The translations under genes were made by a program, and so were the position numbers. The notes below the pieces were generated by a model. It had not been told where the DNA came from, did no database searches, and saw nothing but the letters and a program-made list of their open reading frames with translations. Source: Trachythela sp. YZ-2020 (taxonomy: Eukaryota > Cnidaria > Anthozoa > Malacalcyonacea > Clavulariidae). From it: DNA of 64,000 nt. Of this stretch, positions 1 to 12,933 are shown one piece after another; position 1 is the stretch's first letter; every line of letters begins with the position of its first letter. The stretch spans positions 1,612,001 through 1,676,000 of the forward strand of contig JADLSH010000231.1 in assembly GCA_016169945.1 (NCBI GenBank). The letters run 5' to 3'.

Positions 1-309
1 AATACGGGGACGATTTTTTTCTTGAATTTTCTTTCTTAATATAATTTATTTTAAAGATCCAACAGCAGTAAGGATTAAACTGTTTTAAAATGTCAAAAAA
101 ACGACGTATAATTACCCACTTCTTGTCTGTAATGTTCTTTACGCGTATATCACGGCAAGCCGAGGGAAGTGAAACAAGAGATACGTCTTTGCTGAGTTTC
201 GCACGAAAAGTACCGGATGAAGGAACATTGCTACTTGATAATGACATAGCTGTTACACCTGAAACATTCGGAATATTGAGGAACTTTTTAAATTGGACGT
301 CAGTATGCT
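1..309. other. Unassigned sequence
   Basis: I see no supported gene here. A 75-codon open frame on the plus strand (90-317) has no domain I recognise and no splice or repeat context to support it. Confidence 0.3.
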
Positions 310-738
310 TTACTTAGCTTGTTCGTAGCTAAGAAAGTCATCGTAAAACAAATATTTTACAATGTCACATTTGGACTGGGAGACAGAATGAAATGATGAA
401 GATTTATTCATCTTTTCACTAGAACTGAAATGATCCTGCAATCGTGGTGTGGGTTTCTTGATACGTTGATACTCAGTTTGATCAATCAAGTTTTTACGAT
501 AGACTGAGCTTATAGTACTTCCTATCACATTGCCATGAAACTCCGTTATTTCATCGCGATTGAAACGCTTATTTATGCTCATGGTACTTTTCCGGCATTT
601 TAATTTTTGCCTGATGGCTTCTGTTGAACTTTTCACAAATTCCTCCGTCGTTTCTTCGCCAGGATAAACGCAACTTGTCAATTTTCCTTTTGCTAACTCT
701 AAGGTCACCAAAGTATTGACGAGCCACGCCGTTTTCAA
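310..738 (-). CDS. Unassigned 142-codon open frame
   Basis: This open frame lies downstream of the BEL/Pao gag remnant on the same strand. The predicted protein is basic and serine-rich, with no membrane segment, zinc motif or catalytic motif that I can recognise. It could be non-gag sequence of the same retroelement, an exon of an unrelated gene, or a chance frame. I do not assign a function. Confidence 0.2.
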   Translation of the reverse strand: MKTAWLVNTLVTLELAKGKLTSCVYPGEETTEEFVKSSTEAIRQKLKCRKSTMSINKRFNRDEITEFHGNVIGSTISSVYRKNLIDQTEYQRIKKPTPRLQDHFSSSEKMNKSSSFHSVSQSKCDIVKYLFYDDFLSYEQAK

Positions 739-811
739 ATAATTGTGAAAAATTGTGATCCGTTCACAGATGGATGTGTGATGACGTCGATCGCATTGTT
801 AGCAACTTCTC

Positions 812-1798
812 TTACTTGGACATTCTGCTGTCCTGTGGTCCCCCCCGTGCAATTAAAACATAGATGGTGTTTTGCAAGTATCTGTCTTCGCTCCGAAATA
901 GTTCAGTTCTTGTAAGATCGCCACGAATTCCCGCTAGTTTCTCGAGTGTTAAAGCGACATTTCCATTTACTTGCTGCAAACCTCCCATAGTTTCCAACGA
1001 CTGCACGGTGCATCAAAGTATCGTAAAAGTCGTGAATTTTCTTAATGTTTACATTTGGTATAACCGGAAGTTCGAGAATTTGCTTCGTATATGCCTTAAT
1101 AATTTCTCACTTTTTCCCAAATTTCTCTTCTAAAATGGTTTTCGCTCTGGTATAGCCTGCACTAGTGAACGGTAGAGCTTCTACCGTCTTCTTTACATTT
1201 GTGTCCAGTAATTCATGTAAGTATGCGAATTTTGTTACGTTTGGATCCCGCTTTTATCGATTGTCTCGCAGAACTGATTCCAGAATCTCGTCCAGTCTTG
1301 AAATGTTCCGTTAAACTTGGTGATTGTCAACTTCGGTAGTTTCGTTTGTATCTCGTTGGCGCCGCCGTTTTCACTTGAAAGTTTTAATTCAGATTTCAGT
1401 TTTATTTTTGCTTCATAAAGTTCACGTTCGTGCTCTAGTTGTTCTTCTCGCTGGCGTTGTTTTTCTTCTCTTGTGATTTGATCCTGCCATTGTTGTAGTC
1501 GCTTAACTTCGTCGTCTGCCTTTCCCAGCTGTAGGTCAATTTCACCAATCCATTTCTCGATCTCCTCAGGCTGTTCTTTTGCTGTAATTTTCTTCGCTTC
1601 GACTTCACTCTTCAGTGATTCTATCTCAGTCGTTAATTTCTTAAGCGTCGTTTGTTGACGTGCTATAGCATTTAGGCTCTCTGTTTGAAGTACTTTCTCA
1701 GTTCTGCTCACGGTCATTTGTAGTTGTAACAACTTGGTTTTTAATCTAGATGCAGGGGCCTCCATCCCCGAAGATAGCGTATCTTTGCTGTGTTTCAA
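812..1798 (-). pseudogene. BEL/Pao-type LTR retrotransposon gag (broken)
   Basis: The first 187 codons (1798-1235) start with a long charged coiled coil, rich in Glu, Lys and Gln. It leads into the motif LPKLTITKFNGTFQDWTRFW, the start of the DUF1759 domain typical of BEL/Pao gag proteins. Reading on in shifted frames across 1234-1010 gives the rest of that domain: TKFAYL, then ALPFTSAGYTRAKTIL, then EEKFGK. A last frame (1006-812) supplies QSLETMGGLQQVNGN and later residues. At least two frameshifts and one stop (within EEKFGKK*) break it. No protease, reverse transcriptase or integrase follows in the window, so this is the 5' part of a dead element. DUF1759 gag proteins form the virus-like particle of the retroelement. 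Confidence 0.82.
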
Positions 1799-2261
1799 GC
1801 TATGTCTCTTTTATCCCGTTCGAAGGTGTCAGATGTAGCAAATTCTTGTTGGCCCGGTATTAAATTGACAAATAAACTCGTGTTTTTGACAAATAAACTT
1901 GATAATATTCGCGAATGAAATACGAAATATAGTCTCTCTCAAATAAAAATATAACCTCGCCCTTCTTGTTGTGTCTCACGAACGCGTGTTCTGTTTTTGA
2001 TTGACAGTTTATTAAATATGTGACGTCAGTCTTCGACACATGGTATTTCTTACTCGTGCGCCGCTTGGTCTTGCCCAACTTTGCAGGATTGTTTTATCAA
2101 GAAAAGAAGCCAGGAACTTATTCGCTTATTTAAAAGTATCACTTCATCAGAGCTGCGTGAATGTCTTTTCCATATTATCCAGCATCCGTAGTATCACAAA
2201 CCAGTATGGATTAGAGTGCATGTAAATATAAAAATTAAGTACAATGTCGCAATAGGTTAGA

Positions 2262-2316
2262 CTGAATTTCAGACGGCCACTGGTGAGATGTCCTACAGTG
2301 GCCGTCTGAAATTCAG
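2262..2316. repeat. Perfect hairpin, 21-bp arms
   Basis: Arms 2262-2282 and 2296-2316 are exact reverse complements with a 13-nt spacer. The arms carry TTTCAGACGGCCACTG. This is probably a very short MITE or the end of a palindromic repeat. Confidence 0.85.
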
Positions 2317-3990
2317 GTTACAATGGGCAGGCTTATTATTAGTCCTTGCTAATAATTCGCCCCTCACTAATAAGTCGCCCCTTTTAATGAATAAACACCC
2401 GCTCTGATAAGCTTGCAGTTTTGGTCATTTTACCTTGCTTTTGTACTGCTAAACATACATTGTTAATCGTGTTAACCGTGAACAAAATTATCACATCATT
2501 TCACGGATAAACCCCCCTCTTTAATAGCACCCCCTCTCCCGCAAAGGTGCCTGAAAAATAGGGGCCTCTGGGTTTTATCCATGTTTTACTTAAAGTAGCT
2601 TTTGTTCCTACTCAGAGTTTCACGCATTACTGCGATCTTCATGGAACGTTGGTTCTCGTTGAAGTCCATTGATTTACCACTGTGTGAAGACGTGTTGTAA
2701 ACGAGAGATTCGAGTGTTGCTTTTCCGCTCGCAGACCATATTTCCCGCTACGAATTCTTAATGGCTATATTTGCTTTACTTTAGATCAAGTATTGAGCAC
2801 TCTTTTACTCTACGTTACAATTTATACTTATAGTTTATATATATAAATATAAATAGTTTTCTGCGAAGAAATTGCACTGATATAAAAGTGACATATTTGT
2901 TCATGACGGCATGAACACTGGTGTGGACAACATTATATTTATCTCTGGGAAAACCCCGGGGATTAATAACGGATTATATTATAAGTAGTAACTAACGAGA
3001 ACTTTGATTGGCTAATTGCGCGTGCTTTATTACGCAATCAGGCACGGCTACTGTTTTGATTTTTCTTCCTTCGTCTCCGCTATTTTGAATTTTCCTCGGA
3101 ATTGTGAATGCAATATGAACAAAATTATAATAGTTTTAAAATCCAAAGTCTGTCAGATAGCAAGGAAAAGTAGAAGACGAGATGAAAAAAGCCAGCCAAC
3201 AAATGACAACGGGACATAATGGCGACGAAAGATTCGTAGCTGTTTCTGAGTTTGAAATATACTTTTATGCTTGAAAGTTCGCATTCAACGGCGACAAAAA
3301 AAACGCAAAAATCTGCTATTTTGACATTCAACGGTAGAAAAATTATATTTAAACACAAACCAAACCAAATTTATCCACAGTTTTAGGTGGAAAAAAATTA
3401 AAGTTAGCCAGTTTGGCATTGATTTAGATAACTCTATGTCTATAGTTTTTAAGCTTTCAAGATGCAACAACAAAAACCTACACAAATACGGCATGTTTAT
3501 GCGTTTCTTAACAGTTTGTCTGAGAAAATGTAGTCCTACCAACAACTGAACAACAAAAAATTATTCAAACAGTACCTTCAAATAAACACTGTCTGATATA
3601 TATATTCGATTCGAGACGTAAAATCCAACTTGACAGCCATTGTCGTCAAAGGAGCTTGACAAAAACCTTCGCTTTTATACCGAATCCAGAATAAAAGTGA
3701 AGCAGAACAACGAAAAACCAATCTGTCTATCATTGTAGGCTATTTTTGAACATTTATCAACAGTTTTTGTGCCTTTTTAATCCCTAAATTTTGTTGAGTT
3801 GTATGTTTTTCGCTCCTTCGCCCGCCAAAATTCAAGATTCTAGCTGTTGCATAATTGCCAAGCAATGAAAACATTGAAAATCTTCCGAGCGACGTCACTG
3901 ATTACATGTTAGGAGAATATCAATATTGATCTTTGAACAAAATTGTTTACTGTGCTTATATACCACTTATAATATAAAAGAAATAGAAAA
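2317..3990. other. Gene-free repeat-like interval
   Basis: No convincing gene. Stretch 2330-2580 contains C-rich blocks (CGCCCC, CCCCCCT) alternating with AT-rich text. Similar motifs in the opposite sense occur at 63,530-63,650, so it is probably an interspersed repeat. The rest is AT-rich, with only short open frames that lack domain signals. Confidence 0.4.
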
Positions 3991-4000
3991 ATAGAAAAAT

Positions 4001-4085
4001 GGTGTGATAAAGCACTCGGCTACGCCTCGTGTTTTACACGCTTCTCTCGTGTTCTTCCAACATTCCCCTCGTGCTTTATCACACC
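4001..4085. repeat. Palindromic repeat with GGTGTGATAAAGCAC arms
   Basis: The 15-bp sequence at 4001-4015 is repeated exactly as its reverse complement at 4071-4085. The 55 bp between them also contain related CTCGTG...ACACG words. The layout is that of a small foldback repeat. Confidence 0.7.
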
Positions 4086-4509
4086 GTAAAGCACGCGGAC
4101 TCGTTTTCGATTTCTTAAATAATACAGTTTGTCAGTTTTGTTTAGACCGGCGAATCAGGGGGGTGTGACCGCGATGTTATTGGCTTTTGTTCGCTCTACA
4201 CTATTAAAACTAAACAGGAAAGGTGAATGAATTTTGACAAATTCAAATATTATAGAAAAACAGCGTTGCGTTGGCGAGATGTTTCAGGCTGACGCGCATC
4301 GGCAAGACTTGTTATACACGAAATATAAGCAAAACAGAATGATTTGGAAGGTCGGAAATTGATAGAATTTATTGCTTTGATATTAATCAAGAACGGCATG
4401 CAACCCGTTAAGGAACTGAATTAGTCGCGTCGTCTAGGAAAAAAACCCACATTATGTCCGCTACAAGAGTCTATAGGTCTCTCAAATTTACACATGGCGG
4501 CGTATAATG

Positions 4510-4920
4510 ACACGCATCTTCTGCGAGGCCTACAGAGGATACCGAACTAGTTGAAAACGTTTGGATTGCTTGATTGATTTTCCTAATGCTAATGAAGAAC
4601 TGCTTGAAACTATATTGCGATACATTCAGCCGTTTTAAAAATATATTGATTTTATTTATTGATTTGGATGTCTGCTTCAGCAGGACGGCATTTTTACGTC
4701 GTATGACAACAAACCGTCTGCGAGGCCTCGAGAGAAAAGTTTCAAGGTACAAACTTCTAGACTTCTTTATTTTATACTTTAAGAGCTAATGCAGAATGGC
4801 GTTGAATGATCTTTTTTGAATTCACGTATTTTCCGTGAAGTTGACGACTCTGGCTCTACATTCGATCATGACCGCGCGGTATATTCTGCGAGGCCTGCAG
4901 AGAAAACCTGATAAGCTAAA
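4510..4920 (+). repeat. Three imperfect direct repeats around CTGCGAGGCCT
   Basis: The word CTGCGAGGCCT, followed by AGAG or AGAGAAA, occurs near 4518, 4718 and 4888. Each copy is followed by an AT-rich stretch with similar words. It looks like a decayed tandem array with a unit of roughly 170-200 bp. Confidence 0.5.
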
Positions 4921-5814
4921 AATGTCTAAATTATTTTATTCATTTTCTCCATTGCTTAAACCATTCCGAAGTTATTGCGGTTTTACTATGAAAATTTCCT
5001 GTGTGGCTCTACATTCGAATGTTAATGTAGAGCTGCGAATGTGAAACCAGAGCCATTTGTCTCATCGTATAAAAATACTGCTCGAAAAGCACTTGAAGTT
5101 GTATGAAAATTTCGAAACGTTTTGTGAACTGACGTCTAAGGTTGAATGTTACAGTAAATCAAAGCTAAAAGAGTACATATTAATGCTAATATGTACCCAC
5201 TCTATATAGTTGGGCAATTGATAATGATAATTTTATTGTTAAAAGTACAAAATATCAATATTTTTTACAAATTAAAATAAAAGAAATATACAGTGTCGCG
5301 TGTTACCACAGATTTTAAGGATTATCAGATATGGAACTCGAGTCGGAACCTTTGATGTTCTTTTCCCCACGGTGACGTAATTCCACGTGCCACGAAAATA
5401 CACTACTACTTGCGTGGCTGGCAAGTGTCGCTCGTCGAATTTCCTAACTAAAGTAAAGGAGAAACACTGTTCGAAAGATGAAAAATGCTTATTTTTATGA
5501 GTTAGCGCTACAGATCATCATTTTGAGCTTAAAATTTCTGAAAATAGCAGTAAGTGATCACTTTTGTTTGTTTTTAAAACACGTTCGAGTTTCCCCAAAA
5601 CTTTTATTTATCATTGAAAGCCAGGAGTGAGTGTGAAACAGTCGACATGCAAATATACTATATGTTGGTTTGAAGCTTTGAAAGCTTGTTTGTTGATAGT
5701 TGACAATGTATTTGGTGCCGAAACTTAACGTTTAGAAAAGATTAATCCGCGTTTTTAATGCTTTCTTAAGCAAAAACCGAAAATTAAATAATTTACATCC
5801 TGCCAAAGTTTGGG

Positions 5815-6060
5815 AAGTCACAGATTGGTGAGATTGTACGGTGGTTCTGAAGAGCCATACTATGACATAGATATATTTTAAATTCAATCTCCAAAAAAAT
5901 TGACTGCTTATGTTCACTGAAACTTGTAAATATAATGTTGTCGTTTTCCAACTTCAATTAAAACTTTTGCCTCAATTCAAAATTTTGACTTATAACTCGG
6001 AATTTTGACTTAGCTATAACACAGAATTTTGACTTATAACTCAGAATTTTGACTTATTGC
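5815..6060 (-). repeat. Inverted copy of the satellite-linked repeat found beside both GPCR segments
   Basis: On the minus strand this stretch matches 33,800-34,050. It shows the 20-bp unit AAGTCAAAATTCTGAGTTAT (several degenerate copies, 5977-6060), then GGCAAAAGTTT...AATTGAAGTTGGAAAACGAC, then the CAGTCAATTTTTTTGGAG block. It shows that the satellite plus its flank is itself an interspersed repeat. Confidence 0.7.
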
Positions 6061-6229
6061 CCGTTCGCAGTCTATCAGTCATGTTGAGGAGGAAGATCAA
6101 CTCCCAGTTAGATTGATTATCACAATGGCTGACAAGCTGAATCTTCAGATACTGATATGGTTTGTGATTGTTTGCCCTTTATGCAATTGTTTGGTTTCCT
6201 TTTATCTTCCTGCCTTGACAACGGGCAGT

Positions 6230-7885
6230 CAAGATCGTGATAACTTAATTGTACGCTACTTTGAGCTTGGATTTTCGTACAAAAAATAATAGGGTTTCTT
6301 ATTACCTATCACGGCATACAAATATCTCTGCGTCATCTTAAAAGGATATTATCTTCAAAGAGATGTTACAGAAGAAAAAATCACTCCAACATTCGTGAAG
6401 CAGGTGATGCAGTCGAAAGAGAACTGGATGGAAGTGGTGTTGAAGTAGGATACAGGCAAATGCATCAAAGAGTGCTCACAAATCATAAGCTTGTTGCGTC
6501 AAGAGAGACTGTGCGAAAAACTATAGCTGCTATAGACCATGAAGGTGTAAGACAACGTTCGATGAGACGATTTCGGCGTCGTGTGTACTCGTTAGAGGTC
6601 CAAATGACATGTGGCACATCGATGGCTACGATAAGTTAAAACCGTTTGGATTTGCCGTTCATGGTGCAATAGATGGATACAGTCGACCCATTCTGTGGCT
6701 GCATGTAGGGCAATCGAATAATGACCCTCGAATAATCGCACAATACTTTGTGGATTTCATTAGAGGCATAGGTGGTACAGCTCGTAGGATTCGTGCTGAT
6801 TGCGGAACAGAAATTATTTTGACAGCTTTGCGAAAGAGAAAAGTTTTACGTATGGAAAATCAGTGGCCAACCAAAGAATCGAAGCGTGGTGGTCTTTTCA
6901 AGACGTTGGGGAATTAACTAGTGGATTGACTACTTTAAAGACCTTCGCGATAGAGGTATGACAGTCTCCCATGAGTATATGCATTTCTTTACAAAGAGGT
7001 TCATCACTGACAGCTTGCAGTTAATTTAGCTACTGCAAAACTGACACTTTCACACAGTTTAAAACACATATACGATGTCGAGGAAAATATTCCGAATGTT
7101 ATAATGCAGTCGCGTGAAAATTTAGTCGGGAGTGTAATTAAAAAGGGCGCCGGCCCTGTGCTAAGCCGCTTCTAACGTTCATTTGAACTACACAAATATC
7201 ACTTCGACTCTGAAAGGGTTATAAATGTTACATTGCTAACAAGCATGTTTAGCAATTACATTAATATTGAAAATTAGAACGTATTGTTTCTTATACATTT
7301 TAACCAACAACAAATGTTCTGACCAACTCTTTAATATTTAGAATAATTGTACTTGCGTTATTGCACGTTTTATAATTTGGGCGCATAATCTCAACCAGGG
7401 CGCTGTAAACGCATATTGGTCTCGACGCATAATTTCTCAATATTTTTTGACCAACAACAAACCATTTTTTGACCAACTTTTTAATATTTAGAATTATTGG
7501 GGGGGGGGGGCGTCACACCCCCACACGCCCCCCGGTCGCCATGCCCCTAGACGAACTTTATGCAATCCCATTTCAATGGAATACGCACAGCATACGCCAA
7601 GTAAATAATTATGCATCTCCTTCAGGCAGACCTGACCAATTATACTTTATACCCCAAATACAAGGAAACCAGGACTTTAAATGTACACCTGAAGAATTTG
7701 ACCTAACCCTGGAGGCTGCTGAAGAGCTTTATTGTTACCGCGAATCAGAATGGGGTTGCTCTCCAGAATTCCAAGAGCTAGCAAATATATTTATGTTGGA
7801 AGAAGGCTTAATAATTCCAAGAAGTGCACAAGAGGCTGAAGATCTATATCTACGTCTTTTATTGCTAATAGAAGCATTGTACTAA
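6230..7885 (+). pseudogene. DDE/rve integrase-like transposase (decayed)
   Basis: The reading starts around 6230 (QDRDNLIVRYFELGFS) and passes a stop. It then shows a helix-turn-helix region with ISLRHLKRILSS and GSGVEVGYRQMHQRV. The catalytic core follows: MWHIDGYDKLKPFGFAVHG (first Asp), RADCGTE (second Asp) and, after a frameshift near 6835, SVANQRIEAWW (Glu). The frame then runs through WIDYFKDLRDRGMTV. A C-terminal piece at 7551-7885 (WNTHSIR...PSGRPDQLYFIP) fits the tail of the same family, with about 500 bp of unrelated sequence, possibly an intron or insertion, in between. Proteins of this type are integrase-core transposases, frequent in cnidarians and not tied to an LTR element. This copy has at least one stop and two frame changes and is dead. 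Confidence 0.75.
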
Positions 7886-7897
7886 AAAGTTAGCATT

Positions 7898-9264
7898 ATT
7901 TCGCCATAATAAAAAAGAAGGCGCCGCGCGTTGGATTATGGGTAGATCGCCATTTTTAAGATATTCTGTGATTTTACGAGTGAGTTAAGTTTTCACAAAA
8001 TAATTTGATAAAAACACACCGAAAGCAAAACTAACGACAAAATGATGAAGGCACGATATCTTAGCTGTCTTAATTCTGACAACTTCTTGTGTGCTATAAT
8101 GCTTGCTTGAATACAACTAAAAACAGCCAAAGTTTTCTAACTAAAACATCAAAAAATAACACGCATGCATTAACACTTTTGCTTAACACATGAAAACTAT
8201 TGCGAATTGCACAAAAAACGTAACACAAACAAAGAACAATAGTTTTACTATACTTTCAAGTACATTTTGGTGAAATTGTTATATGAAACGTAATAGTTAA
8301 TGATTAACTGGATACGCACAACAATAAACAATGGACAACGAGCTATTGATAAGTGTAATTGTATAGTGCGAGCACAGTAGATCTAGACAGAGTTTTTTAT
8401 ACGATATCGAAGGGAAGCACATCAGCACAGAATAATAAAATATATAAAAAGCTATCCAAGTGTGGTTAATATTGTGTCTAAATTATCATAAAAGAGCTGT
8501 TCCCCATAACGACCCGACGATCCCGCAGACGAGAAATAAATAACCAACAAAGGGTCGTTTAACAAAATGTCGATCAAATCGTTGAATAAATGCTTTGTTT
8601 GTCAAAATTTTCGCTGTGGTTTACATCTGCGATTTCAGACTTCCTATTCGGAATGTCTTCGGATATTCAGATTACTTTCGGATTTTGCATTTCTTTTACT
8701 TTGAATTGGTAATGATCCGAAAGAAATCCGAATATACACGAAGACATTCCGAATAACAGGCCAGGAATGATGAGGAATCGCGGATGTAAATAGCGAAAAT
8801 TTTTGACAAACAAAAGTATTTATTCAACGATGTGAACTACTTCGAAAGTCTTTCTGTCCAAAAAAAACATCTTGAAAGTATAGTACAACTATTGTTCTTT
8901 CTTTGTGTTGAGTTTTTCTGTGTAATTCGCAAAAGCTTTCACTGTTTTAAGTTTGATTCACGCGTGTTACTAGCTGTTGTCTAAAGTTAGGAAACTTTTC
9001 GTTATTTTAGTTGTTTCTTAAACGTTTTAGCACACAAAAGTATGTCAAAACATAGCAAAGCTATTGTTCTTTGTTTGTGTTACGTTTTTTGCGTGTTATT
9101 TTTTTATGTTTTAGTTGGAAAACTTTGGCTATTTTTAGTTGTTTTTAAGTTCTTTAGTTGAAAACCTAGCTCACTCGTTAAATCACAGAAATGACAAAAT
9201 ATCTTAAACATGTCGATCTACCCAGAATTCAACGCGCGGCGCCATCTTTTTTATTACGGCGAAT
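7898..9264. mobile_element. Foldback MITE with long imperfect inverted arms
   Basis: The ends match in inverted orientation. TTCGCCATAATAAAAAAG then GGCGCCGCGCGTTG at 7902-7935 mirrors the right end at 9228-9262, and the similarity continues inward. An inner pair (around 8590-8690 and 8710-8830) is also complementary, with CGGAATGTCTTCGGAT facing its reverse complement. No coding potential. It is a non-autonomous DNA transposon that starts just 12 bp after the stop of the preceding transposase remnant. The target duplication is not clear. Confidence 0.7.
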
Positions 9265-10684
9265 TAAACTCCTAATTTTCAATGATTTACAGAGGGAAGT
9301 TCGGAAACTTTTAATTTTACATTCGATGGAACGAGGAAAGTTAGAAAAACGCCAATATTGGTATGAGCTTTGCATATAAGTATGTACTAACACACCGATA
9401 TTCGTTGCAACCTACGAAATGGTAAAAATGTTCTTAATGGCTAAGTATAGTAACACTATCAAGGAAAAATAAAGTGTAATAAACATGGACGGATTTTCTG
9501 GGGGGGGGGGGGGTGTGTGCACACCCCAAATTTTTGCACCCCTGCAGAAAATCTTGCCACCCCTCCCAGAAAATTAAATGCTAGTTGGCTTAAATGACAA
9601 TAGTGATATAGTATGATTGAAATAAAGTTAAATACTTCGTGTCTACGCTCTTTTTAGAAGCAAAACATAATTTACAAAAATATATAATTACATTTTCAAG
9701 TGAGGATGTTTCAGCGGTTTTCACATACATTGTTCTTTACGCTCTAGCGCTTATATTGTTCAAACAGAAGAATCAATGTTTAGTCTCGATTCTACTCATT
9801 CTAGAGTCTCGAGACTAACTATTGAATTATTGATTCTTCTGTTTGACTAACCTAGATTCTTGGTTCTTTGTAAATTGTAATATTCGTTTTGAGTTTTGAT
9901 ATTTGAATAAAACGCTTTCTTATTCAGTAAGTTTACATTTTTATCTAAGTTCATGAAATATTAGATTATTAAACAGGTTTCTTTGTTATTCTGGAATTTG
10001 TGTGTACAGTACATGCTTTTAATCAAGTATCACCATAGAAAATATTAATAGTGATTTGCCTCTAAAATTTGGAAGAAAATTAAAGGATTTTGAACTATTA
10101 AAATAAGACTAAAAATCTGAAATCCATTTTTTCTGGTGGTTTCGTCTCGCGAACACCCATCCCTGTACCCCACTGGGGATTATATGCCCAGACTCTGATC
10201 CAGCTTGCTCGGCAGCATTATACACCCCCCGCTTGCACCACCCCCCTGAATTTTTTGCACCTCCCGGAGCAAAATCTGAAAATTCATCTATGGTAATAAA
10301 CATGGAACTCACAAAACAACAAAATTTCATGTATTTTAAATGCAAAATATAGCTATAGGAACATGCATGCACTTCACCATGCCGAATTTTTATCATCTAG
10401 AATATTAAGACAAGTCTTCTGAAACACAACAAATTCCAATGAGAGTATATGATACACTAATCACCAATGGTAACAGTTCTCAACAGCATAAAACTTTAAC
10501 CTTTATGGCAACTTCAGGAAATCTTGTGTGCAATATATAGCACGTACGTGCCCACTTAAAATATTTTCGAACAATATAACTTTCAAAACAACATGGTTTC
10601 AATCAGTTACTCGGACATGTTCTATAAATGAAAATTTGCTAAGTAGAAATCCAAATTGTTTTTTTAGTTGAGAGAAGAACATAT
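9265..10684. other. Gene-free interval with G- and C-runs and a hairpin
   Basis: I find no gene. There is a run of at least 14 G at about 9500, a hairpin with 17-bp perfect arms (9761-9777 and 9829-9845, CAAACAGAAGAATCAAT and its complement), and a C-rich block at 10,130-10,270. That block resembles the 9490-9570 block in inverted orientation, so the pair may be the ends of a further repeat of about 0.8 kb. Confidence 0.4.
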
Positions 10685-10770
10685 ATTGTCGAGGCAGCTT
10701 TAAGATTTTAAACCAAGCGGCTCCAACTGAGTGAAGATGGTTTGGAGATTGATCGATTAAAGCAACTCTT

Positions 10771-10820
10771 ACTTTTATTGGGTAATAACATAGATACTTT
10801 TATTGGGTAATAACATAGGT
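10771..10820. repeat. 25-bp tandem duplication in the HECT C-lobe
   Basis: ACTTTTATTGGGTAATAACA occurs at 10,771 and again at 10,796. The extra copy shifts the minus-strand frame and places a stop after the residues NKSIYVITQ. Confidence 0.85.
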
Positions 10821-12196
10821 AGTGAGCCGGGAAACCTCACCAATCGAAGTAACATATCTTCGCTCGAATTACGAAATTTAAAATGAATGTAACGCGCCAA
10901 CCATCTAGAATTCTTTCTCTCTGTTTCGTTAGCTACATTGAATGAAAGTTCATTTAATAATCTCTCGGTTGTTGCTACGGATAATTCATAGATACTTCGA
11001 ATTTCACCAGGAGTGACTGCATCCCAAAACTGACCCAATCCATTCTTGATATTTGTGGTGAAAAACAAGGGCTTGCTGACGATGGTTAGTCGAGCTACAT
11101 TTATGATTAATGAAATCAGATTATCTTTAGTGGGCAGGCTGACGATGTTGAAGTCATTCAAAATATCTATTACTTCATCCCTCTTGAAATTCAAAGATGG
11201 ATTCTCTATGTACCTTGAAGAACATCGCGATCGTGTGTGGAAAGCAAATTGAGGAAAGAAGAAACGAGGCATTCATCTGAAACTGCTCCGAACAAACAGT
11301 ATTGAAACAATGCTTCACTGAGGCGAACTGGAAATATTTGATAGCTAACAAACATGTGGGTGATAATCTTTCCAATTGCTTTAAAGTCGGCATCACTAAA
11401 CTGTACTGTTAAACAGGGAATACACTGGTCACTTCCTTCACAATACTTAGAATAAAATTCATCCCAAAAGGAAGAAAACACGTCGCATGTCACACCATCC
11501 CCAGTACCGCCCTCACTTTCAAATCTTAGAAATGCAATTTTCGATGTATCAACGAGACCGTCTCTATATAATTTCAACAGTTGGTTGACAACATCATCGC
11601 GTCGAACCAAATGTCCTTCATAATTATGATGTTCCAATCGATTTTGTTTTTCGCAAAGTGTCTTCCAGTTGTTTTCGTCTACTTGTACTTTTTCAAGTTG
11701 TTTTGGGCTACCAGTAATAACTGTGTTTTCCATCTGCATTGGCCCGAGATGATAATATTCATCAATATTGTCATCAACAACACCATACCCTGGCATAGAA
11801 ACCTCGCCAATAGGGGAAAGAAGTATCGGAACTTCAACTATTGCATTGCCATGAATAATGTACATTTGTGAACTGCCGCTATTAGATCACTTGGTGAAAT
11901 CTCTTCACAAGGCATTTTAAATAAACGGAAATTCTCTGGATATGTATCCAACGAACCAACCCAGTCATATACGTAACTAACTGTCCCATTCGAAGGAAAG
12001 ATCTTGATTGTAGCCCCAAGTTAACATTCCGGACATTGACCAAAACAGCATTTTGATTATCACCGGGTTCTTCGGGTACACGATTTAAGCGTTCCATCCT
12101 AAGTTGGTTTGCACGTATCGCATCATCGGATTCTTTGGATTCTTCGTCGGCCTTTTCTTTCATCTTAAGAAGCTTGCGACGGCTGGAACGTATCAT

Positions 12197-12933
12197 GCTG
12201 GAACGTAAGAGTGAGCATGCTATCCCTCTTTTTGTCAGCTCAAAAGTTATGCCACTAAATATGCTCTATTATAGCGCAGTTTCCAAGCTAATGTATGATA
12301 TCTCGAACAATACCCCCCAAGCACCCTCTCTGATTTCTTTACTTATTCAAAGGAAGTACACGCACACAACACTAGACATTTTGCATCTTCTAACGTTTAT
12401 ATAAAATATTCTTGATTGAATAAGAAAAACTTATCGTTTGCTAAACTTGGAGCAAAAATATGGAATAGTATTTGCCCTAAGATACGTAAACTAGGGAAAA
12501 AGACCTTAACAAAATAATTAAAAAGTCACTTCTAACTGTATTGGAGGTTGAGGATGATTATGTTGATACACCTACGACAATCAAATTAATGACCAAACAA
12601 TTGGCATCCATAAAAATATAATCACTCATGTTTATGTATGGTTATGTAATTAATATGTAATTATTCTAGTGCGAAGCTTGTTTCATACCACGTATGAATT
12701 AAGTCTCGCAATATTCAGAAATATGGTATGTAATATTCTAGTGCATGGCATGCTTCGTAAGAAACTTGCATGTTGTGCACTGGAAATATGATTGACATTC
12801 ATCTTTCGACTATATTTTACAAATTCATAAAATTATTTTTTACACTATCCGCCTCGATTAGCATTTGCTATTTGCGGATTAAGTGTATATCTATTGTATT
12901 TTCGTGAAAAATAATTAATAAATTGATTGATTG
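12197..12933 (+). mobile_element. 5'-truncated LINE with (ATTG)n tail
   Basis: The insert reads the C-terminal end of a non-LTR reverse transcriptase on the plus strand: SEHAIPLFVSSKVMPLNMLYYSAVSKLMYDI and later LSFAKLGAKIWNSI..KIRKLGKKT. A 3' UTR and an AAATTGATTGATTG tail follow. It is flanked by ATCAT at 12,192-12,196 and 12,934-12,938. It interrupts the HECT-like gene between two segments that otherwise join cleanly. The tail and C-terminal motifs suggest a CR1/L2-like family. Confidence 0.8.
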
